Assembly: GCA_964530335.1 (NCBI GenBank)
Contig: CAZGYG010000005.1
Location: forward strand, 1 to 64,000
DNA length: 64,000 nt
DNA from: VGDP01 sp964530335
GTDB taxonomy: Bacteria; Pseudomonadota; Alphaproteobacteria; SP197
Reading direction: 5' to 3'
Under the pieces are notes generated by a model. That model searched no databases, was not told where the DNA came from, and worked only from the letters and a program-made list of their open reading frames with translations. Within the stretch, counting starts at the first letter, position 1. Every line of letters begins with the position of its first letter. Of this stretch, positions 57,844 to 64,000 are shown in pieces. Both the position numbers and the translations under genes were made by a program.

Positions 57844-57999
57844 CAGGGTGCTGAAAAACCCCTGACGGTGTCATTGCGAGGAGGCCGAAGGCCGACGCGG
57901 CAATCCAGAATCGCGCGCAATTCCGCCATTGCCCTGGATCGCCACGCCGCCTGCGGCGGCTCGCGATGACGATGATGGGGGCTTTTCCGCAGCCTGCTA
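57841..57999. repeat. MITE-like palindromic element with 22-bp terminal inverted repeats
   Basis: The left end TAGCAGGGTGCTGAAAAACCCC (57841-57862) matches the right end TAGCAGGCTGCGGAAAAGCCCC, read on the minus strand at 57978-57999, with three mismatches. Inside are two inverted arms of the GTCAT-GCGAG type: GTCATTGCGAGGAGGCC near 57869 and, on the right, CTCGCGATGAC with a CCGCC-TGC-GGCGG hairpin. No coding capacity. The left end contains the stop codon of the TPR gene. The same GGCTGCTGAAAA end occurs alone at 63177-63189. Confidence 0.75.
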
Positions 58000-58017
58000 G
58001 AACCCTCGCACCTGGCC

Positions 58018-59157
58018 CTATTCGTGCACCTGGATCGTCAGTTCCGCTCGCGCCTCGGGCGCGGCCGCGGCGATCCAGCCCACCACGGTCTCCAGCGGCT
58101 CGTTGAACGGGCGCGTGATGTCGGCGTCCGTGACCTCGACGGGCAGGCGCGCGCTCGGGTCCGCCGACCAGGCGAAGCACAACACGCGCTCGGTGCCCGG
58201 CGGTCCGCCCATGGTTAGCGTGAGGCCATCGCTCGGGCTGGGGATGCCATGGGTGGCGAACCCGGCGAGCCGTGGTCCGCCCGTGAAGCGGTTGGGGAAC
58301 AGGGTCACGACGACGCCGTCGACCTGCTCGTAGACACACCGGGCGTAGGCGTCGCGGTTGGTCGCCAGGCGAAGTTCCAGCGCCTCGCCGACGGCAAGCT
58401 CGGGCGTTGGCCCGCGCACGGATTCGAGCGTCAACGAGAGTTCCGCCGGCGGCTCGACCATGCGCACGAGCAGCGCGCGCGCTTGCGCGCCGCAGCCCTG
58501 TTCGCCGAGCCAGCGCAACAGGTGCGCCGCGGTCGGGAAGATCGCGGGCACCCGGTGGACGATGATGTGCGCCAGGGACGCGCCGCCGTCGGGCACGAAG
58601 GCGTACTCGGCACCGTCGACGATCGGAATGTCATCGGGCCACGGCACGGCGCTGGCCGGCTCGGACCACGCGATAGGCACCTCGGCGCGCGAGGCCAGCG
58701 CGCGAAACCGGCCGGCGGCCGCCTTGTCGCGCCACAGGCCATCCGGGGCGGCGTCGACGCAGCGATCCCCCGATCCCGCCATGTCGATCGTCCACAGCCC
58801 ATCGGGCCCATCCTCGCCGCCGCGCACGGCGCCGAACGCCTGGGTATCGACGTCGCCCTCGCCCATCATGGCGGCGAGGCCCGAGACCAGATCGCCCGTG
58901 CCGGCGGCCGCGCCGGGCACGGCGCCCTGGTACGGCCCGTCGAGGCGCGTCATCGAGCCGTCCTCGGCCAGCAGGGTCACCGCCGCGCCAGCCGCCACGG
59001 TCACGTCGCCGCCGCCCGCGACGACGGTGCCCGGCACATAGGCCGGGTCGGTCGATTCGAGCACCAGCAGGTCGCCGGCCCGGGCCACGCCCGTGCAGAT
59101 GAGGGCGACGGCGGCCACGACCGCACCCAGGGTGACGATGGCGTGGCGTGGGTTCAT
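58018..59157 (-). CDS. Secreted DUF4384-domain protein
   Basis: Predicted periplasmic protein of 379 residues. The Sec signal is MNPRHAIVTLGAVVAAVALI with cleavage near VARAG. The C-terminal 120 residues match DUF4384: LELRLATNRDAYARCVYEQ, VVTLFPNRFTGGPRLAGFA, GPPGTERVLCFAWSADP. The middle has no known domain. It begins with an ATGA overlap on the upstream CHASE2 cyclase, so the two are translationally coupled. DUF4384 domains are frequently fused to or next to caspase-like proteases, and a caspase-SH3b gene is divergently placed at 61256. Confidence 0.78.
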   Translation of the reverse strand: MNPRHAIVTLGAVVAAVALICTGVARAGDLLVLESTDPAYVPGTVVAGGGDVTVAAGAAVTLLAEDGSMTRLDGPYQGAVPGAAAGTGDLVSGLAAMMGEGDVDTQAFGAVRGGEDGPDGLWTIDMAGSGDRCVDAAPDGLWRDKAAAGRFRALASRAEVPIAWSEPASAVPWPDDIPIVDGAEYAFVPDGGASLAHIIVHRVPAIFPTAAHLLRWLGEQGCGAQARALLVRMVEPPAELSLTLESVRGPTPELAVGEALELRLATNRDAYARCVYEQVDGVVVTLFPNRFTGGPRLAGFATHGIPSPSDGLTLTMGGPPGTERVLCFAWSADPSARLPVEVTDADITRPFNEPLETVVGWIAAAAPEARAELTIQVHE

Positions 59158-61139
59158 TTCTCCTCCAGCACGATCCGCACCCCCTTATCGCCCCGCCGCA
59201 GGCGTTTCAGGTGCAGCGCGACGACGGCATCGTCGGGCGCGGCGGCGGCGATGCGTTCGAACCGGGCGAGCGCGTCCGCTTCCCCGTGGCGCAGCGCCTG
59301 GTAGGCCGCGCGGTAATCGTCCAGGTCCGGCCGGCTTTCGATCGGCTCGAACACCGCGATCGCCTCCTTGCGGCCCTTGACCACGACCTCGGCCACCGGC
59401 CGGAACGCCATTCCGGGGCAGTCTTCGGCCACCGCCCCGCTGACGCAAATCCGCGTGCCCAGCGCCTTGTTCGCCCCTTCGAGCCGCGATGCCGTGTTCA
59501 CCGTATCCCCAAGCGCGGTGTAATTGAAGCGGTCGCGGCCGCCGAAGTTGCCGACCGTGGCCACGCCGCCATGGACGCCGATGCGGGTGATGCCAAGGTT
59601 GACCCCCCTGGGCCTGATCTCGACGCGGAACCGCTCGGCGAAGGCGTCCATGGCCAAGGCGCACGCCACCGCGTTCCGGGCGTGGTCCTCCTGGCTGATT
59701 GGCGCCCCGAAGATCGCCACCACGGCATCGCCGATCAGCTTGTCGATGGTGCCGTTGTGGGCCACGACGACGCCGCACATGCCGTCGAAGTACTCGTTGA
59801 GCAGCCGGCCGAGTTCCTCCGCGTCCATGCCCTCGGACAGGGAGGTGAACCCGGCGATGTCGCTGAACAGGAACGTCACCTCGCGGCGCTCCCCGCCCAG
59901 CACGAGCCGATCCGGGTCGGCCTCGAGCTGGGCCACCAGCGCCGGCGAGACGAAACGTGAGAAGGCCTGACGGATGAAGCGCTTCTTGCGGCGCGCGCGC
60001 CGGCCGACGAAGCCGACGCCGCCGGCGAAGGTTCCCAGGTAGCCGAGCAGCGGCGCGACCAGCGGCACGTCGGGCCCGCCGAGCCAGGTCGCACCGACAC
60101 CCGCGCCGACCAGCAGGGCGATCACGCCGACGCCCGACGCCAGCCGCGCCGGCAGCGGCAGGCTGACGAGCGCCAGGCCGAGCCCCGCCGCGACCGCGAC
60201 CAGGGCCACGGCGAACCGGCCAGCGAAGCCGAGCTCGGCCACGCTCCGCCCGTCGATGATCTGCGCCAGCATGTGGGCGTGCACGACCACGCCGGGGATC
60301 GCCCCCGCCGTGGCGCCGTAGACGATGGCCTTGGGCACCCGGATGCGGTCGGTGTCGCGGAAGTCGGCGCCGATCAGCGCGATGCGCCCGGCGATCCAGT
60401 CCTTCGGCAACAGGCCGACCGCCTCGATCGGAAAGATGCGGAACGGCGATTCGCCGACGGCGCCGCCGACCCGATAATCGAGCCGCGGCCGGCCCTCGGG
60501 CACCGCGTGGCCGAGCGCCGAGGCGAGCGCGGCGGCGAAGCCCAGGCGCGTGTCGCCGGCCACGTCGAGCGTCGTGGTCAGCCAACGCACCGTGCCGTCC
60601 TTGCCGTCGCGGATCACGTTGGGCCAACCACGCCCGAGGTTTTCGGTGAATGCGCGCAGGTACTGGGCGCCTTCCGTGCTGAGCCCGTGGCTCGCGTCGG
60701 CATAGGCGACGACCACGGGGCCGGGGAACCCGAGCAGCGCACGGCGCAGGCGCTCGTCCTTGTCCGGCTCGGTCGGGCGATCGATCAGGACGTCGAGCCC
60801 CACGGCGCGCGCACCGGACCGCCCAAGCGCCTCGACCGCGTCCGCCAGCAGGCCGCGGTCGATCGGCGACAGGTAAGGCAGGCCGGCGAGGGAGGTATCG
60901 CGGATGGCGATGATGACCACGTTATCGTCGAACGCCTCGCCGGTACCCGAAGCCGCCGGCCGCGCCAGGACCGTGGTGCGGATGTCCGCGTACCAGGTCT
61001 CGACCTGGCGCACGAACGGCACCCAGCCCTCGGTCGCCAGTACCGTCACCGCCAGCCCCAGCGCGCCGATCAGTACGGCCTCGGCCAGGTCCCGCACGTG
61101 CCGGCGTTTAATTTTTCGGGCGGGGGAAGCTGGGGGCAC
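59154..61139 (-). CDS. CHASE2-domain class III adenylate/guanylate cyclase
   Basis: Membrane receptor-cyclase of 661 residues. An N-terminal membrane segment (about 18-38) is followed by a periplasmic CHASE2 sensor (about 40-320: NVVIIAIRDTSLAGLPYLS, AVGLDVLIDRPTEPD), three closing membrane segments (about 330-400) and the cyclase domain with RREVTFLFSDIAGFTSLSEG (metal Asp) and the dimer/substrate segment NYTALGDTVNTASRLEGAN. The start is GTG at 61139. The two metal aspartates and the N-T-A-S-R segment are intact, so it should be active; whether it makes cAMP or cGMP cannot be read from the sequence. Confidence 0.9.
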   Translation of the reverse strand: MPPASPARKIKRRHVRDLAEAVLIGALGLAVTVLATEGWVPFVRQVETWYADIRTTVLARPAASGTGEAFDDNVVIIAIRDTSLAGLPYLSPIDRGLLADAVEALGRSGARAVGLDVLIDRPTEPDKDERLRRALLGFPGPVVVAYADASHGLSTEGAQYLRAFTENLGRGWPNVIRDGKDGTVRWLTTTLDVAGDTRLGFAAALASALGHAVPEGRPRLDYRVGGAVGESPFRIFPIEAVGLLPKDWIAGRIALIGADFRDTDRIRVPKAIVYGATAGAIPGVVVHAHMLAQIIDGRSVAELGFAGRFAVALVAVAAGLGLALVSLPLPARLASGVGVIALLVGAGVGATWLGGPDVPLVAPLLGYLGTFAGGVGFVGRRARRKKRFIRQAFSRFVSPALVAQLEADPDRLVLGGERREVTFLFSDIAGFTSLSEGMDAEELGRLLNEYFDGMCGVVVAHNGTIDKLIGDAVVAIFGAPISQEDHARNAVACALAMDAFAERFRVEIRPRGVNLGITRIGVHGGVATVGNFGGRDRFNYTALGDTVNTASRLEGANKALGTRICVSGAVAEDCPGMAFRPVAEVVVKGRKEAIAVFEPIESRPDLDDYRAAYQALRHGEADALARFERIAAAAPDDAVVALHLKRLRRGDKGVRIVLEEK

Positions 61140-61255
61140 GGGACAGCGATGTTGTGACGCGGGGCACTATGCACCGGGCCAGGGGCGGCGGCTACCGACC
61201 GCCCAGGGGCAATGCCGGGGGCGACGAGGAGGCGGATTTGCGCTATATTGCGATA

Positions 61256-63175
61256 ATGCGGCTCAGCCGTCTTGCACCGATTCTCGCGCTCGCCCGGCCA
61301 CTGGCCGCCCTGGCCGTTCTTGCCTTGGCCACGGTGGTCGCGCCCGCCCTGCCCGCGGGGGCGGCCACGCGCGGCCTCAGCGTCGAGGTCCAGGGGGCTG
61401 ATGGCGCGTCGGAAGGGGTGGTCGAGCTCTATTCGGCCAGCTATGCCCTGGTCATCGGCATCGACGAATACACCAACGGCTGGCCTCGCCTGCGCAACGC
61501 CATCAAGGACGCCGAGCTCGTCGCCGACAACCTGCGCGAGCTCGGCTTCGACGTGACCATCGCGACCGACCTGGATTCGGAAGGCTTGCGGCGCACGTTC
61601 AAGGAGTTCCTCGTGCGCAAGGGGGCCGATCCGGAGGCGCGGCTGTTCGTCTGGTACGCCGGGCACGGCCATTCCGAGAATGGCGAGGGGTTCCTCGTGC
61701 CCACCGACGCGCCGACGCCGGACAACCCCGATTTCGCGCTCTACAGCCTGCCGCTGCGCGATATCGGCACCCTGGTCCGCCTGGCGCGGTCCAAGCACGT
61801 GCTCGGCGTCTTCGACAGTTGCTTCGCCGGGACGATCTTCGAGGCGCGCGGCGGCGTGCCGCCGCCGGCGATAACCCGGGCGGCGCTGCTGCCGGTGCGT
61901 CAGTTCCTGTCGTCGGGCGATGCCGATCAGACCGTGGCGGACAACGGCAGTTTCCGCGAGCTGTTCATCCGCGCGATCCGGGGCGAGGACGGCGCCGACA
62001 TGAACGACGACGGCTACGTCACGGGCAGCGAGCTCGGCGTATTCCTGTCCGACCGCGTCACCAACCTGACCCGCGGCGCGCAGACGCCGCGCTACGGCAA
62101 GCTGCTCGATGTCAATTACGATCGCGGGGACTTCGTGTTCGCGGTGCCGAGGACGGCGCCGGCGCCCGAGCCGCAGGTTACGACGACGCCGAGCGCCGCC
62201 CCGAACTCGACCGACGCCGCCTACGAGTTGGCCTTCTGGGACGCCATCAAGAACAGCTCCAGTGTCGGGGACTACGAGGCCTATCTGGAAGCCTACCCGG
62301 AGGGCCGGTTTGCTCCGCTCGCCCGCGCCCGCGTCCAGATCTTGCAAGGCAGTGCAAAGCAGCCCGAGACGCCTGCGCCAGAGCCCGAGGTCCCCGAGAC
62401 GGTCGTGGCAACGGCCGCGCCGGCCGAGGTCCCCGAGGCCGAGCCAGCGGCTGAACCCGCTGTCGAACCCGCGACGGCCGCCCTGGAGCCCGCGGCCGAG
62501 GTGCCGGCCGAAGCGGAGCCCGAACCGGCGCCGGACATCGAGGCCATGGACGACGACTTCACCGTGGTGCGCAGCGCCAACGTGCGCGTGGCACCCAGCA
62601 CCTCCGCCAAGTTCGTCGCCAAGCTGGCCAAGGGTGCGGTCGTCCACGTCGTCGGCCGGGTGTCGGGACAACCGTGGTACGCCATCGCGCTCGAGGGCGA
62701 CGCGACCGGTTACATCCACGAAAGCCTGGTCAGTCCGAGCCTTGCGCCGGCCGAAGCGCCCGCGGCGGCGACCGAAACCGTGCCGGAATCGGCGCCGGAA
62801 CTCGAGGCCATGGACCAGGACTTCACCGTGGTGCGCGGCGCGAACGTGCGCTCGGCACCGGACACCGCGGCCAAGCGCGTCGCCAAGTTGGACCAGGGCG
62901 CGGTCGTCCACGTCGTCGGCCGGGTGTTGGGGCAGCCGTGGTACGCCATCGCGCTCGAAGGCGACGTCACCGGTTACATCCACGAAAGCCTGGTCAGCCC
63001 GGCCGCCGAACAGGCGACGACCTTGCCCGAACTGCCGCTCGAGGGGTCCGAGGCCGTTCCCGCCGAGGGTGGCGCCGAGGCCGAGTTCTCGGCCGACAAC
63101 CCGTTCGCCGCGCCGTCGTCGACGACTGAGACGCCGACCTACAGTTCCGACAACCCCTTCGCCACTTCGCCGTGA
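61256..63175 (+). CDS. Secreted caspase-fold (C14) protein with two SH3b domains
   Basis: Predicted periplasmic protein of 639 residues. A Sec signal (LAALAVLALATVVAPALP, cleaved near residue 36) precedes the caspase-like domain (about 55-290), with catalytic His137 in WYAGHGHSENGEG and Cys189 in VFDSCFAGTIF. A short helical repeat FWDAIKNSSSVGDYEAYLEA (about 325-360) and a long Pro/Glu/Ala linker follow, then two almost identical SH3b domains at about 430-494 and 518-582 and a terminal repeat (DNPFA). The start at 61256 is chosen for its signal peptide; the frame opens at 61154. It is read divergently from the CHASE2 cyclase across 116 bases. Confidence 0.88.
   Translation: MRLSRLAPILALARPLAALAVLALATVVAPALPAGAATRGLSVEVQGADGASEGVVELYSASYALVIGIDEYTNGWPRLRNAIKDAELVADNLRELGFDVTIATDLDSEGLRRTFKEFLVRKGADPEARLFVWYAGHGHSENGEGFLVPTDAPTPDNPDFALYSLPLRDIGTLVRLARSKHVLGVFDSCFAGTIFEARGGVPPPAITRAALLPVRQFLSSGDADQTVADNGSFRELFIRAIRGEDGADMNDDGYVTGSELGVFLSDRVTNLTRGAQTPRYGKLLDVNYDRGDFVFAVPRTAPAPEPQVTTTPSAAPNSTDAAYELAFWDAIKNSSSVGDYEAYLEAYPEGRFAPLARARVQILQGSAKQPETPAPEPEVPETVVATAAPAEVPEAEPAAEPAVEPATAALEPAAEVPAEAEPEPAPDIEAMDDDFTVVRSANVRVAPSTSAKFVAKLAKGAVVHVVGRVSGQPWYAIALEGDATGYIHESLVSPSLAPAEAPAAATETVPESAPELEAMDQDFTVVRGANVRSAPDTAAKRVAKLDQGAVVHVVGRVLGQPWYAIALEGDVTGYIHESLVSPAAEQATTLPELPLEGSEAVPAEGGAEAEFSADNPFAAPSSTTETPTYSSDNPFATSP
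62540..63001 (+). repeat. Tandem SH3b-coding duplication inside the caspase gene
   Basis: Two 198-base copies, 62540-62737 and 62804-63001, encode SH3b domains that differ at only a few residues (shared runs AKGAVVHVVGRV-like and GQPWYAIALEGD). They are separated by a Pro/Ala/Glu-rich spacer. This is a recent internal duplication and a likely site of domain-number change. Confidence 0.85.
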
Positions 63176-63189
63176 CAGGCTGCTGAAAA
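63176..63189. repeat. Solo copy of the MITE end sequence
   Basis: CAGGCTGCTGAAAA directly after the caspase-gene stop matches the terminal repeat of the element at 57841-57999, and CTCGCGATGAC follows it as inside that element. A diverged inverted counterpart (GGCTTATTCAGC) lies near 63211. This looks like a decayed or short version of the same repeat family. Confidence 0.5.
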
Positions 63190-63253
63190 CTCGCGATGAC
63201 GGCATTGATGGCTTATTCAGCGCGCCCCTAGGCTCGACGTCCCGCCCATCGGC

Positions 63254-64000
63254 ATGGTCATCACGGAGACGTCGCTCGAAGCTTTCGTTGTCGCGATGTT
63301 CCGCGCGGTCGGCTGCGCCGGCGTCGAGGCCGCGACGATCGCCCGCCACCTGGTCGCCGCGAACCTCATGGGCCACGATTCCCACGGCGTCGGGCTAATC
63401 GTGGAATACGTGCGCTCGATCCGCGCGGACCGTTTCCAGATCGGCCGGCACGCCCAGGTCGTCGTCGATGGCGGCGCCATCCTGGTCATCGACGGCGGGC
63501 GCGGCGCCGGCCAGGTGGTGGGCATCGAGGCCATGGACCTGGGCATCGCGCGCGCCCGCCAGCACGGCACGGCGATCGTCGGCCTGCGCCGCAGCCACCA
63601 CCTAGGGCGGATCGGCGCCTACGCCGAGCACTGCGCCGCCGCCGGCATGGTCTCGCTCCACGCGGTCAACGTCATCGGGCACCGGCCCTTCGTCGCGCCG
63701 TTCGGCGGGCGCGACGCACGCATCGGCACCAATCCGCTGTGCATTGCCGTGCCGCGCCCCGACGACCCGCCCCTCGTGCTTGACATGGCGACCAGCCAGA
63801 TCGCCTACGGCAAGCTCCGGGTCGCGCTCAACGAGGGGCGGCGCGCGCCGCCCGGCGCGATCATCGACGGCGCCGGAAACCCGACCGACGACCCCGCCGT
63901 CATGGTGCCGGACGTGCAGGGCGCGCTGCTGGGGTTCGGCGGCCACAAGGGCGCCGGGCTCGGCCTGGTGTGCGACATCCTCGCCGGCGCGCTGACGCTC
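63254..64000 (+). CDS. Malate/L-lactate dehydrogenase family protein (YbiC-like), partial
   Basis: The 5' 249 codons of an NAD(P)-dependent 2-hydroxyacid dehydrogenase; the gene runs off the right edge. Markers of the Ldh_2/YbiC family are NLMGHDSHGVGLI near the N-terminus, the catalytic SHHLGRIGAYAEHCAAAG, GRDARIGTNPLCIAVPRP and VLDMATSQIAYGK. The pattern is closest to E. coli YbiC (hydroxycarboxylate dehydrogenase). ATG 63254 is the probable start; no strong ribosome binding site is seen. It is downstream of the caspase gene, separated by repeat sequence. Confidence 0.88.
   Translation, partial: MVITETSLEAFVVAMFRAVGCAGVEAATIARHLVAANLMGHDSHGVGLIVEYVRSIRADRFQIGRHAQVVVDGGAILVIDGGRGAGQVVGIEAMDLGIARARQHGTAIVGLRRSHHLGRIGAYAEHCAAAGMVSLHAVNVIGHRPFVAPFGGRDARIGTNPLCIAVPRPDDPPLVLDMATSQIAYGKLRVALNEGRRAPPGAIIDGAGNPTDDPAVMVPDVQGALLGFGGHKGAGLGLVCDILAGALTL

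Noticed and set aside
57841..63189. Composite transposon bounded by the two TGCTGAAAA ends
   Set aside because: The second copy is degraded and incomplete, and no transposase lies between them.

Overview
This window reads as a stretch of chromosome from a high-GC alphaproteobacterium, probably a Rhodospirillales-like lineage. Several gene neighbourhoods support this: dgt-argS-SPOR-nagZ-scpA-scpB-tatABC-serS, pcm-tolC-popZ-valS, a PopZ (DUF2497) homologue and an aapJQMP amino-acid uptake operon. Coding density is very high. Many neighbouring genes are joined by ATGA or GTGA start/stop overlaps, and GTG or TTG starts are common. I see no rRNA, CRISPR array or prophage. The lineage assignment is inferred from gene order and protein family membership.

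Layout. 1-120 is the end of an IS5-family insertion sequence running off the left edge. 146-13231 (minus strand) holds the conserved housekeeping cluster: seryl-tRNA synthetase, Tat translocase, ScpAB, NagZ, a SPOR protein, ArgS and a dGTPase. It is interrupted by an orphan iron-type ABC ATPase, an M50 protease and a plus-strand DEAD-box helicase. 13365-18948 has erpA and xthA, separated by a four-gene polyamine-type ABC transporter. 19134-23852 carries a cold-shock protein, ilvD, a rhamnonate-dehydratase-like enzyme, a GST and a VOC protein. 23875-29173 is valS-popZ-tolC-pcm. 29310-32327 has tRNA-Cys, an MFS transporter, a FecR-domain protein, tRNA-Asn and a ribbon-helix-helix/MazF toxin-antitoxin pair. 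32337-37773 holds assorted metabolic enzymes and YajQ. 38233-44085 is a polyphosphate island (CYTH-CHAD protein, SixA-type phosphatase, Ppk, Ppx/GppA). 44106-48573 has an omega-aminotransferase divergent from a tightly overlapped cupin-cysK-alaX-sseA operon. 48636-57041 has a MipA-like porin with an unusual N-terminal extension, a GNAT, an MDR oxidoreductase, aapJQMP and metC. 57097-63175 is the most unusual part: a secreted TPR protein, a MITE-like palindrome, and a divergent set made of a CHASE2 adenylate/guanylate cyclase, a secreted DUF4384 protein and a secreted caspase-SH3b protein. The right edge cuts through a YbiC-type malate/lactate dehydrogenase.

How it works together. Most of the window is core metabolism, translation and envelope maintenance. 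The Tat pathway encoded here would be expected to export the polyamine-binding protein, whose signal peptide carries a twin-arginine motif. The best candidate for a poorly described system is the CHASE2 cyclase / DUF4384 / caspase-SH3b set. All three products are predicted to have parts outside the cytoplasmic membrane, which suggests an envelope-sensing circuit that links a cyclic nucleotide to a periplasmic caspase fold. The intergenic repeats (a REP-like pair, two large palindromic elements and a convergent-gene palindrome) show that small repeat families have spread in this genome.
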